The notes beneath the pieces are model-generated. The model ran no database searches, was not told where the DNA came from, and saw only the letters and a program-made list of their open reading frames with translations. From assembly GCF_000471905.2 (NCBI RefSeq), contig NW_006494789.1, positions 1,209,437 through 1,273,436 of the forward strand: 64,000 nt of DNA, written 5' to 3'. How positions within the stretch are numbered: position 1 is the stretch's first letter; each line of letters begins with the position of its first letter. A program made the translations under genes and the position numbers. This DNA comes from Amborella trichopoda. Taxonomy: Eukaryota; Streptophyta; Magnoliopsida; Amborellales; Amborellaceae. Shown here piece after piece: positions 36,901 to 45,343 of this stretch.

Positions 36901-38490
36901 ATTTATTCAAAGGCATGCATGCAGGTCTTGTATATGCTGCGCAGAACACCTGAATATCTCGCTTATTAGTGCAATAAAGCTGCAGCTCACTGAAGTTATG
37001 GGATGCATGATGCCCAAGGCAATCTATCTATGGTCAATTGGGTCATCTCCCATCTATTGAAGTTATTGGACATTGATGGAGAGATTGTGGGACCCCCATG
37101 AACAAAGCATGGCCCAATGGTGGTCCATTGTTCAAATGAGGCAGGAGGTGACCAAGTTGAGATGACATCGGATAATCTTGCCTGAGGATATCACCTCTGC
37201 AACGTGGGTCGTTTCTTTGATAACCTATCTTCTGCCCAGTTCCCAACTTTTATCTAACTCTCATTTTGAAAACCTTTTAAGATGCCATCTCTGATCTTGA
37301 CTGGTGGGCATCCATGGAAGTAGGGTTTCACTTTGGTAGAAGCTAGATAGGGGCACTTGTGTCCTTGTTCTAAGATCTGTTAGGAAGTAAACTGCTCATT
37401 TTAGGTGCGACTATCTAGCCAAATATCTTAGTTGACCTCAGTTATGCCTATATGAGATGTACTTCCCATTTTTTCTACGTTTTGAGAAGTGATGTGTTTC
37501 TGTTGTGGGCTTACTCCCGGATACAATTTTGTTAAGGCAGGGTCAAATAGCCTAATAAAGATCATACGATGTTTACTTTGGGTCCATGGCGTTGTCAACG
37601 GGGTGCTCTCTACATGTCTCACTTTGCACATTTTGTCGCAGCAGGTGATTTGATAATAACATGATATTCAAGAATTTATTGGCATTCCTTTGAGATGTGA
37701 CTAGAGAAGATCTACAACCTTTGGTGCCATTCACGGTAGTCTATTTTTGACGTACTTTAATACGAAAGAGATGTAGATTATGGATTTACTCAGTTTGATC
37801 ACAACCAGCATGGCTGACATTTGGGACTTGCTCCACCCAAAGTTGGTTTTTGTTCTTTCATAATCTGGTTTTTCTTTCTTAGAAAATTCAAATGGTTCAA
37901 AATGCAAGCCAACGTGGATTGAAACTTCTGAAATTTGCTAGACCTTTTTTGTTTATTTAATTAAATGGGAGGACAGTTATTAGTTGAATGTGATCCAAGC
38001 TCTTATCGAAATAGAATGCTGTTGGTATGTTGCTGCATTCTAGGTTTTGTTTTTATATTTACATTAAGTGTTTCATTCAATGTCCAAAGGTAAATCTTTA
38101 CACCATGGTATATTGCTTGTACAAAAAAGAAGCATCCATTGAGGTAGCCTGATGAGATTCCAACGGTTGATGGCTATGTTTCTGTCATCTGGGAAAGGAG
38201 ATCTTTCATTTGTTTTCTTATATGACCAGAGTTCTGTATCAGTGTTCAATTATCTTGCCCCTATTATTTTGGAAGTGAAATTTGTTACTAAAAATAGAAA
38301 AAGATTATCTCGTCCCTTGTATACTGATGTCTTGTTTGTCTATTGCCAGGGTGATATAGGGGCAAATGTATTGGTGGGTATTCAAGTTCCGAAGGGCGAC
38401 ATGGATGAGTTGAGGGATAAAGCTGATGTTCTTGGGTACGAGTACATGCTCGAGATGAATAATGAGGCTCTTCGTCTTTTGATGCAGTGA
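23201..38490 (+). CDS. OMR1: Threonine deaminase (threonine dehydratase, biosynthetic), plastid; spliced gene with two alternative last exons
   Basis: Converts L-threonine to 2-oxobutanoate and ammonia using pyridoxal phosphate: the first committed step of isoleucine synthesis, in the plastid. CDS joins 23201-23677, 24599-24778, 25113-25382, 26902-27108, 27808-28056, 28142-28215, 28701-28818 and 33768-33902, then either 34460-34621 (623 aa) or 38350-38490 (616 aa). All junctions are GT-AG and keep frame. Residues 1 to about 60 are rich in Ser, Thr, Leu and Pro, as in a transit peptide. The PLP lysine is K164 in [16 protein letters not shown] is at 187-195; the phosphate-binding GGGGL is at 291-295; ITSGAN is near 417-421. 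From about residue 440 it is the ACT-like regulatory region that binds isoleucine and valine. Plant enzymes are about 590-610 aa. Start choice: ATG 23201 is the first in-frame ATG; ATG 23210 has the better context (ACCATGGCC). Symbol follows the Arabidopsis orthologue. Confidence 0.95.
24599..24778 (+). CDS. OMR1: Threonine deaminase exon 2 (PLP lysine)
   Basis: 60 codons, starting [13 protein letters not shown] and ending TTPEIK. Contains the Schiff-base lysine (SFK) and the substrate-binding SSAGNHAQG loop. Intron 2 (24779-25112) carries a (GA)n microsatellite at about 24897-24941. Confidence 0.95.
25113..25382 (+). CDS. OMR1: Threonine deaminase exon 3 (phosphate-binding loop)
   Basis: 90 codons, from [16 protein letters not shown] to KRVRPE. 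Contains the tetraglycine loop [10 protein letters not shown] that binds the cofactor phosphate in fold-type II PLP enzymes. Confidence 0.95.
25615..26636. mobile_element. Non-autonomous hAT-like transposon in intron 3
   Basis: 1022 bp. Starts CAATGATCAAAAAGTCG and ends as the inverted CAATGTTCAATAAGTTG (13 of 17 match). Flanking 8-mers TGACGGTC (25607-25614) and TGACCATC (26637-26644) match at 6 of 8. GCCTAGGCGG words cluster near both ends, as in many plant hAT elements. A C-run lies at about 26586-26602. The open frame at 26203-26481 shows no transposase motif. Confidence 0.65.
26902..27108 (+). CDS. OMR1: Threonine deaminase exon 4
   Basis: 69 codons, [18 protein letters not shown] to AICASIK, within the catalytic domain; [15 protein letters not shown] is typical of the family. 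Intron 4 (27109-27807) holds nothing recognisable. Confidence 0.95.
27808..28056 (+). CDS. OMR1: Threonine deaminase exon 5 (end of catalytic domain, start of regulatory domain)
   Basis: 83 codons, [20 protein letters not shown] to FKTFAEM. Contains [13 protein letters not shown], then the start of the first ACT-like repeat ([12 protein letters not shown]). The donor is GTCAAG. Retention of the 85-bp intron 5 would add only VKL before a stop. Confidence 0.93.
28142..28215 (+). CDS. OMR1: Threonine deaminase exon 6
   Basis: 74 nt (24 codons plus 2 bases), [24 protein letters not shown], completing a serine codon with exon 7. Part of the first ACT-like repeat. Confidence 0.92.
28701..28818 (+). 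CDS. OMR1: Threonine deaminase exon 7
   Basis: 118 nt: [19 protein letters not shown], then [17 protein letters not shown], with donor GTAATT. Closes the first ACT-like repeat. The next intron (28819-33767, 4949 bp) is inflated by a Ty3/gypsy insertion. Confidence 0.92.
29547..31258 (-). repeat. Complete 3' LTR of the Ty3/gypsy element (1712 bp)
   Basis: Starts TGTATCAATCC on the minus strand at 31258 and ends TGACA at 29547. Residues 30145-31258 align with 32081-33176. About 29985-30150 has short repeated words (GGTCCACTTA, ATGAGCCCACTT) in tandem. Next to it, 31259-31272 reads CTTGGGAGAAAGAA on the minus strand, a purine-rich polypurine tract. Confidence 0.85.
31273..32080 (-). pseudogene. 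Ty3/gypsy integrase C-terminus and chromodomain-like tail, frameshifted
   Basis: Two overlapping minus-strand frames (32114-31821 and 31845-31351) encode [32 protein letters not shown] and [10 protein letters not shown], then [20 protein letters not shown], the [19 protein letters not shown] block and a chromodomain-like end. The frame changes near 31840 (WGHKL vs GPQIVQ), a frameshift. Upstream of FHPQTDG the frame runs into LTR sequence, marking the deletion junction. Confidence 0.85.
32081..33176 (-). repeat. Truncated 5' LTR of the Ty3/gypsy element
   Basis: Aligns with 30145-31258 of the other LTR. It lacks the counterpart of 29547-30144, so about 600 bp of its inner end is missing together with most of the element body. 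The shared junction word is ATACCTCAACGGCGAACC. Confidence 0.83.
33768..33902 (+). CDS. OMR1: Threonine deaminase exon 8 (second ACT-like repeat)
   Basis: 45 codons, [20 protein letters not shown] to [15 protein letters not shown], phase 0 at both ends. Both candidate last exons start at phase 0 with GGT (Gly) and fit this donor (CAG|GTTGGA), as in other plant enzymes where the next residues are GE-GA-VLVG. Confidence 0.95.
34460..34621 (+). CDS. OMR1: Threonine deaminase alternative last exon 9a (proximal, divergent)
   Basis: 54 codons after acceptor [27 protein letters not shown], then [16 protein letters not shown], then a non-canonical end [12 protein letters not shown]. Compared with exon 9b, it has an extra 12 bp (TTCTGGCATTTA), and the position of the 9b stop (CAG TGA) reads AAG CGA here, so translation runs four codons further. 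26 of the first 40 residues are identical to 9b. It may encode a modified regulatory C-terminus or be a decaying copy. Confidence 0.8.
   Translation, partial: GEMGASVLVGFQVGKGELNAFRCSADVLGYEYSLETNNEAFWHLRYLMKRLEA
34622..38349 (+). other. Interval between the two alternative last exons
   Basis: If exon 9b is used, this is part of a 4447-bp intron 8. It contains a (GA)n run at about 35155-35173 and T-rich stretches at about 36826-36854. The segments near 34862-34980 and 37038-37145 are loosely similar (GGACATTGATGG/GAGA words). No open frame here shows a recognisable domain. Confidence 0.5.
34781..34786 (+). terminator. Candidate poly(A) signal for the exon 9a transcript
   Basis: AATAAA about 160 bp after the exon 9a stop. 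If used, it would end a transcript before exon 9b. Confidence 0.4.
38350..38490 (+). CDS. OMR1: Threonine deaminase alternative last exon 9b (distal, canonical)
   Basis: 47 codons after acceptor [29 protein letters not shown], then [20 protein letters not shown], ending LLMQ and TGA at 38488-38490. This is the form expected for plant threonine deaminases, in which the protein ends in -LLM plus one or two residues. Phase and first residue match exon 8. Confidence 0.88.
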   Translation, partial: GDIGANVLVGIQVPKGDMDELRDKADVLGYEYMLEMNNEALRLLMQ

Positions 38491-38907
38491 GAAATATGCA
38501 CAACGCTTCGTCCATTAGCTCCGTCCATGTTGGACACGCACGATGTACTTTATCTAATGAGAAGAACAAATTAGGGAGGATTATATGGTCATGTTTTAAT
38601 GCTTTTTGTTTCTTGTGCGAGCCTAGTTTTTTGTTTTCTTTGCGTGATGTCTTGGCTTTGTTGTTGTCAAATGAAAGTATGTGTATCTCTTTCAAATGGA
38701 TTTTAATTATCCTACCAGGAATAAGTTCTAATGGAATTCAATCTCTCTCTCTCTCCATGGAGCGCAGCCTTCTTTTTCTCCATGGACGCAACCTTCTTTT
38801 GTGCTCCTATAGGGATTACATGGATTTAGTTGGTCCTTGTGTAATGATCCAAAAATATTGGTTATGTGTTTTCCAGATGGTCAAGGTAGGGACAATAATC
38901 CTTGTAT
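38491..38907 (+). other. 3' flank of threonine deaminase
   Basis: Probably 3' UTR at first, GT- and T-rich. No canonical AATAAA was found close by. A CTCT run lies at about 38742-38754, then AT-rich sequence leads into the MITE pair. Confidence 0.35.
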
Positions 38908-38916
38908 TTATATATG

Positions 38917-39318
38917 AAAAAATTTGTATACGACTTCAACCTTATCATGTTGAAGTAAGGAGTATCTTAAATATTTATTGGAAGAGGTTGTTCCAGCCTG
39001 GCGAAGCCTCTAATCGATCATCTAGCGGATTGATATGCGATGTGTATAAATATGAAAAAAAGAAAAGATTTTAAGTTTTGAAAATAGTGCATCATGTGAT
39101 ATATTATTCGAACTGTCTATTTTTATGAATTGAATTTCAAGCATTTATAAATCTGGTCTGTAATTTGTCTTGGGCTTTAAATTTCTTAATTAGGGATAAA
39201 ATTAGATTTTCAGGCTGTTCATGGGTTTCAGACACAAGAACTATATCTTTAGGCACTACTTAGATGGGCACGTTACTTTTAATTGTTCAAGGTTGGCACT
39301 TTTAACAAACTGCACTTT
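38917..39318. mobile_element. Mutator-type MITE, first of a head-to-tail pair
   Basis: 402 bp, from AAAAAATTTGTATACGAC to AAACTGCACTT. Flanked by TTATATATG at 38908-38916 and 39319-39327, a perfect 9-bp match. Contains TTGAAAATAGTGCATCATG and TTAGGGATAAAATTAGATTT. Confidence 0.8.
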
Positions 39319-39327
39319 TTATATATG

Positions 39328-39775
39328 AGAAAAGTTTATATAGAGCCAAGGCTCTAAATAATCAAATTGGTGCCTACTTCAAAAAATTTCATTAGAAGAG
39401 GTTGTTTTGATGCCCAAATATCTTTAAATCGATCATTTCAACATCAATATGTATGGAGATGAAAAAAAAATGGATTTTAAGTTTTGAAAATATTACATTT
39501 TGTAATGTATTTTTGGATGTTAATTTTTAAGATTTTCAAGTTTTTATAGATCTGCTTGATGTACATTATTTTTTAAGCTTTAAATTTTATAATTAGAGAT
39601 GAAAACGTATTTTAAAGTTATTATAAATATTTTAAATTTTATAATTAGAGATGAAAATATATTTTAAAGCTTTTGCAAAGATTTTCAATGTTGAATCTGC
39701 AATTCTTGACACTATTTAAATGTGGGCTCTACTTTGATTGTTTAGAGCCTCGGCTTTATGGAAACCACACTTTCT
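39328..39775. mobile_element. Mutator-type MITE, second of the pair
   Basis: 448 bp, from AGAAAAGTTTATATAGAGCC to GGAAACCACACTTTC. Flanked by TTATATATG (39319-39327, shared with its neighbour) and TTATATATT (39776-39784). The phrase ATTTTATAATTAGAGATGAA occurs twice in it (about 39583 and 39635), an internal duplication of about 50 bp that explains its greater length. Confidence 0.8.
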
Positions 39776-39943
39776 TTATATATTTCTACTTGCAGTGAGA
39801 GTAAGTTCTTGATTTTTAAATGGGAGGTTCTCTAGAACCCTACTTTAGACATTAATTGGTGCAGGTAATATTTGAAACCTTATATAAACCTTTTTTCCAA
39901 GTAAATGACTAGATCATAGGCATGCACATCGTTATAAAACATG

Positions 39944-39963
39944 TGAGAGAGAGAGAGAGAGAG
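39944..39963. repeat. (GA)n microsatellite
   Basis: A short uninterrupted GA run. Confidence 0.9.
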
Positions 39964-40389
39964 GCACAGTGATCAGAACTGTAACATACTAGACATAAAC
40001 ACTTTTGATGAAAATTCAATCTTTGTTGATTAAAAAATTAATCTTTTCTAATTCATGATTTGCACCTTTCGATGGAATTTTTTAAAAAATAAATTGAAAA
40101 AAATTGTTGTGGTGATGAATAATTCAATCTCTCCTGGTAAGCACTTATTGGAAATTTTCCCAAAACTAAAACCACCCTTATTGTACTTTGACGAGACTCA
40201 TAAACCATATAAAAAATACTCATGCAAAAGCCCTTAACTATTGATTTTTTTCAAACAAGCACATGGCAGAGAGGCTACTTATCCTCCTCCACCATGTGTT
40301 CCACAAAATAACTTCTACTTCAGGGGCTTTCTATATAGTCAACTTTTGTTATCCTTTCACTAAGAAATTTAAGCTTTAACTACCTTGAT

Positions 40390-40786
40390 CTTCTATTTAT
40401 ATAAGGTTGCAACTTTAAAATGTAGAACAACATATATACTTCAAAAATCCATTGAAAAATATTTTTTTAATGTTGAAAAACCCTCTAATTGATCATCTCG
40501 ACATCGAGATGTATGAATATAAAAAAAAAAAAAAGGATTTCGAGTCTCAGAAATAGTGCATTTTGTAACACATTATCAAGAGCATCTATTTTCAAGATTT
40601 GCATATGCTTATATATCTACTTGATTTTAACTATTTTTAGAGTTTAAAATTTTATAATTAGATATGAAATAGATTTTCAGACATTCTTACGAGAATTTTC
40701 AACACAAAAAATGCATGTTATGATAAAGTTTGGAGGTGCACCTTAATTAGATTGTTTGAGGTTGCAACCTTACAAAAACCGCACCC
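40390..40786. mobile_element. Mutator-type MITE family copy
   Basis: From about TTCTATTTATATAAGGTTGC to AAAAACCGCACCC. Contains an intact family palindrome CATCTCGACATCGAGATG at about 40494-40511 and TTGTAACACATTATCAAGAG. The left terminus is degraded, so the target duplication is unclear. Confidence 0.75.
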
Positions 40787-43074
40787 ATTTATAAATTGTC
40801 TTTGGATGGGAGTATTTTTGTGAATCTTTTAAAGACCCTTAGTAAGTGACATATCTTTTTTAAAGTGCTGGAAAAGGACTGAAAAACATTCCCCTATAAT
40901 TCATAAAGGAGGATCCTATATAAGTAAATTGAATATCATCTTTCCCCTCATTTAAATGTTAGAAATAAAGGAACCAAATGGAATAACAAACAAAATTGCT
41001 AAACTGCCCATGAAGTGACTAAATGCTGCCAAGTGAACAAAATGTATACATGCTCTCTCAGGTGGATCTTTGGCTAGATGTGTTGTTGGGACCTGTATTC
41101 ATCACCTTAGAAGTTCACCGGAAAGTACCACCCTTAGATTGAGCACACACCATCCAATTTTTGGACAGTAAGATCTAATGTACAAGCCTTGCTTAAAAAG
41201 TCGAAGTCATGGTCAGACTTGTGAAGGCCCTAAAGCACCGTAGTCCAACTTAGGGGAGTTTGTCAAAAAAAAAAAAAAAGGAGCATATGCTTGTCAGAAT
41301 CAATTCAAAGGGTTTTTAGAATTGACCCAGATGCCTAAGGCTCGATCCAGGTCAACTTAGGCAAGTATCGAGTGGGCTTGGCACGTTTTAGGCACTCTAT
41401 ATAAAACTCAAAATCATTTTTTTCTTTTTGTTGAATTACTCTTCTAGTTTTAAAGTGGATCCCATAAGTACCAAGACGAAACCTTTTACCCTCATGGGTC
41501 TATTACTCGAGGGAGCATACATACAGCTATCTCCCACGGGAGCTCATTAAACACATTTGTCCCAGCTAAGTTCGAAAACCTACGTATAAAGTAAAAATGA
41601 ACTTTACAAATGCAAAACAAAGTCTCCTCTTTATCTAGAGGAAGAATACAGATCTGTGAAAAATGGTCGAAAATAAAGAAAACCTGAGCAACAGTGAAGC
41701 TCAGGTACGAACTCCTCCCACCTTGCTCCTGCTGAATTGCTTTGAGATATTTAAATTTGCTCTTCGATGCGTATTTTGACCGGGTTCGCTGCAATTCAAC
41801 TGTGTTTATTTTCGGATTCCTAGTGTGGTTTTCTTTTATATATAATTTTCCGTACTTCCATGGCATCTGGTTAACCAACCTCTGCAAATCCATTTCTTGT
41901 TATTTCGAACGGATTTTTACTAAATGTAGGATGATAATCTATAGAGCTATACTCATTTTCAAGCTAAATTCTACCAGATCACATATGAAATTGCTTCTTC
42001 TTGTGAAAAGAAAAAGTTCTTGTAAATCATAGGAAATGCATATATTACTTTGTGGAGTTGGTCGATAAGATCTTGAGCTCTCTTAACCTAGCTCTATAGA
42101 TTTCATGAAAATTGGAGCACATATTATGTGCTTTAGGGCTTCACGGTGGCCAAATCTACGTCAGTATTCTGAAATCTGATATGGAATCTAAAGAGCCACT
42201 GATTCTCTTTGGTCCTGTGAAATAGAGCTAGGGTTTGGATGGAAATTAGAGGAATAGATGGAGATTTAGGATTTGAGTCTTGGGTTATCGTCGCTTTGGG
42301 GAACTTAGTAAATTTCAATTGGCCAAGATTTATGTCTTCTTTAAAGTTGCCGAATTATAGTGAGACTGCAGATACTCGACAAAGTCACTGTATGAACTCC
42401 ATCTAAGATGGTTGTCAAATTCAATTGCTCAACCATTTTCTTCTGGTACTTATTTTTGCATACCATTGCTTTCACAGTCTTTATCTTGAATCCTTGTATT
42501 TTCTTTGCGAATTTCCCTTTAATCATCTGTGCTGTTGAACGTCATAACACATTTCCTTTGGTGTGAAGTTCTTCTCTTTTTTCTAGTTGTCTTATATTTT
42601 CCCAATGGGCGATCATGTGTGTGTGTGTGGAGAAATCCAACTATCTGATCATAAACGGACGGTTGGGAGTGAGCTAACAATTATATGACACATAATGACT
42701 TGACAAATATGGCTGGGGCCAGCCTATGACATTGTTTTGGGCTCACTCCCAGCCATCTAATTGTGGGCCTCCATACACATAAATTATTTGAGTGTGGATG
42801 CATGTAGAACCATTTCTCTTTCCTAACATTACTATTTGCTTAGTTTTGAAATGCTCATGGTGATTAAATGGTTTTCTTGGTTTCATTTACTTGTGTTTTG
42901 CGGGACCTTTTTTCTTTGTTGCATTTGTCATGGTTGGTGTATCTGTCATGATTTGTGCATCCATCTTCACATTTTGGTTGGTTTGTGCAAATCCTCCATT
43001 TCCTTCATTTTTCTATGTTATTCCTCTATATAGTGGTATAGCTGCATTTGCTTTCGCTATGCTCTAATTTGAAC

Positions 43075-43078
<4 letters not shown>
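40787..43078. other. Intergenic, possibly containing unseen 5' exons
   Basis: 41490-41895 (minus) is a 133-codon open frame without recognisable similarity. On the minus strand near 42230, AAACCCTAGC resembles the telo-box often found in plant 5' leaders. 42836-43033 (plus) is an open frame with a Cys/His-rich hydrophobic peptide, probably chance. The missing 5' exons of the 48.2-50.2 kb gene may lie here. Confidence 0.3.
41492..41893 (-). CDS. Unidentified 133-codon open frame
   Basis: Begins MDLQRLVNQMPWKYGKLY and has a basic first half (KSKFKYLKAIQQEQGGR), then a hydrophobic part. I recognise no family. An acceptor-like TTGCTCAG follows the basic part, so only that part might be exonic. 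It is longer than most chance frames here but is not otherwise supported. Confidence 0.2.
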   Translation of the reverse strand: MDLQRLVNQMPWKYGKLYIKENHTRNPKINTVELQRTRSKYASKSKFKYLKAIQQEQGGRSSYLSFTVAQVFFIFDHFSQICILPLDKEETLFCICKVHFYFIRRFSNLAGTNVFNELPWEIAVCMLPRVIDP

Positions 43079-43145
<67 letters not shown>

Positions 43146-43241
43146 CTAGTAGTAGTAGTAGTTAGTACGTTAACGTAATAACGTAAGTAACGTAAGTAAC
43201 GTACGTAACGTACAACGTACTACGTAACGTAGTAACGTAAC
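43079..43241. repeat. Compound microsatellite (CT)n(CA)n(TAG)n followed by ACGTA-rich sequence at a gap edge
   Basis: CT run 43079-43110, CA run 43111-43142, TAG repeats to 43161, then 80 bp made almost only of AACGTA/TACGTA/GTAACGT words up to the N gap. The last part has no resemblance to the neighbouring sequence. Confidence 0.85.
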
Positions 43242-43261
43242 NNNNNNNNNNNNNNNNNNNN
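43242..43261. other. Assembly gap, 20 N
   Basis: Twenty N, between the ACGTA-rich block and a MITE terminus. Confidence 0.99.
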
Positions 43262-43330
43262 CATGTGGTTGTATAAGGTGTTGACCTTAAATAATCAAAG
43301 TAAGGTAGCACCACAAGATCTTGCTAAAGA
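43262..43330. mobile_element. MITE terminus cut by the gap
   Basis: TGTGGTTGTATAAGGTGTTG, then ACCTTAAATAATCAAAGTAA, matches the family terminus (GTGGTTTATATAAGG..., TTAAACAATC). The rest of the element is missing. Confidence 0.5.
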
Positions 43331-43599
43331 TGCAGTTCCAGTACACGAAACCTTAAACTTACTATTATATATATATATATATATATATATGATAAAGTTA
43401 ACTTTTAATTATAGAGATAGGGGAGTACAAAGTTTAGAGGAGAAATGCTTTCCACCGGCAGAAAGCTTACAAAATAGAACCCTTGTGAAAAAGGGGTGGT
43501 GAGAGAGAGTAGAATCCAAAAGCATCTTTTTAAAAGGTTACAAGGACAGTAACAAAGCAACCAGCAAAAAGATGCCGATCCCAAAAAATTAGGCACCAT

Positions 43600-44695
43600 C
43601 TAATGCTGCTCCATCTTTATCAAGAGTGTCCGCTGCTTGGTTTCCTTCCCTCTAGATATGCCTCCTTGAGGCATGCATATCCCTGCAAATATATTGAATC
43701 TCATAAAAAATATGAGCAAGGGTCCATGGTGGACGAGAAGATTTTGATGCCCAAGCAATAACATTCTTGGAGTCTCCTTCAATGATGAGGGACTCCGAGT
43801 GGAAAGGGAGAGTAAGTTTGTGGCCTTCAAGAAGTGCAGTTGCCTCGGCTTCCATTGTCTCAGAATGACCAATAAATTTGGATTGGGATGCTAAGGTTGT
43901 GCCTGCACAGTACCTGAGGATAGACCCAATGCCAGCAGGCCCAAGATTTCCTAGCGAGCAACCATCGAAATGAAGTTTGAGATGTCGTGGCTCAGGAGGT
44001 CTCTAACAAGAACTTTGAGAAATACCTTAGCTGTTAGAAAAACTGTGGGGGTAAAGTCCTTTGAATACCTTGTGATTGGTAACCCAAAACACAATAGAGG
44101 ATTTGAGCTTAGTAAAAATGTTTGACCATGGGGAGGATTCTCCCCTAAAGATTCTATTGTTTCGCTCAATCCAAATAGCCTATGTAGTAGCTCCCACCAC
44201 TGTTTTCCACAGTAGAATCCCTGGTTTAGGCCAGGGGTAAGGTTGAATTGATGAGAAGATTAGGGGTACCGTGGCCGGAAGAACCCACTTCACATGGAAG
44301 AGTCCTAGCAATTTACCCCAAATAGCAAAAGCATACGGACAGTGCAGGAATAGGTGGTCATTGGTTTCCTCTTCTTCCATGCAAAGAGCACAACAATTCG
44401 GCAATGGGATGCCTCGTCTTTGCAGCATATCCACTGTAAAAACCCTTTGCCAAAGAGCAATCCACATGAAAACCTTTATCTTGAGAGGTGTGAAAGATGC
44501 CCATGCCACGGCCACTATAGACGGGGGTGAGTGAGGAAAAGTTGGTGGTGAGGTATGTTTTTTTGTAGAAAGAGGAGGCTGAAAAGGCTCCTGAGGCACT
44601 GGGTATCCAAACGAACTAGTCTTCTCCAATTGAGGCAATGAAACATAGGTGGACGGCCTTAGAAAGGTCCATAAATAGTGGGATCGCGAGATCAT
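43600..44695 (-). pseudogene. LINE zinc knuckle and RNase H domain
   Basis: CALC-(14-15)-HLFLHC is the plant LINE zinc-binding signature. RNase H motifs follow with an in-frame stop at ASRRHI*REGNQ and a frameshift between 43951 and 43872. The same two domains make up the remnant at 745-1636. Confidence 0.85.
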
Positions 44696-45343
44696 TGAGA
44701 GGCTGTCTAAAAGTAGGATTCCAGCAACGAGACTAACCCAAAAGGGTCATCTCTTCAGCCAAAGTGGCATCTGTGTAGCAGGCTAGCAAAAAGAGGGTAG
44801 GAAATCGATCCCTCTGGGGTTCTTGACCTGGCTAGATGTCATGCTAGAAGCAAACTCGATCACCCCTCCTAGGGTGTAAGTGAATGCAATTTTAAAGAAC
44901 TGGCAGGACGAGCAAAGAGACCTCTAGAAGCCTTACACCCTGTGGTTGTTTCTAACCTAAGGGACCCATGGCGAAGAGGGGATTCGATATTTGTGCCTAA
45001 TAATATCAATCCAAAGTTGATCCCTTTGAGTGGCTAACCGCCACCACCACTTTCCAAGCAAAGCCAGATTCTGTTTTTTCAACAATTTGGTACCTAGGCC
45101 CCCCTGCCTTTTGGTTGACATAATTTGTCCCAAGAGAGCATATGAAATTTGTGGCTATTCCCTACTCCTAACCAGACGAACCTACAGATAAGCTGTTTGA
45201 TCCGAGCTGTGAGTGCCGTCGGCATGTGAAAAATTGACATTTGGTAGACGGGAATATTGGCCAAAGTGGCTTTGATAAGGTCAACCTTCCTACCGGAGAG
45301 AGGAAGCAGCCTTTACACCCTGCCAATTTCCGGTCTACCTTGT

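Noticed and set aside
34862..37145. Similarity between 34862-34980 and 37038-37145 as proof that the exon 9 duplication was one large tandem block
   Set aside because: The order relative to the two exons is opposite (downstream of 9a, upstream of 9b), so these are better explained as dispersed repeat copies.
38152..38349. Open frame running into exon 9b from upstream
   Set aside because: It only extends the exon 9b frame back through intron sequence. A good acceptor (TTGCCAG) sits exactly at the homology boundary, and the upstream peptide shows no similarity to the enzyme.
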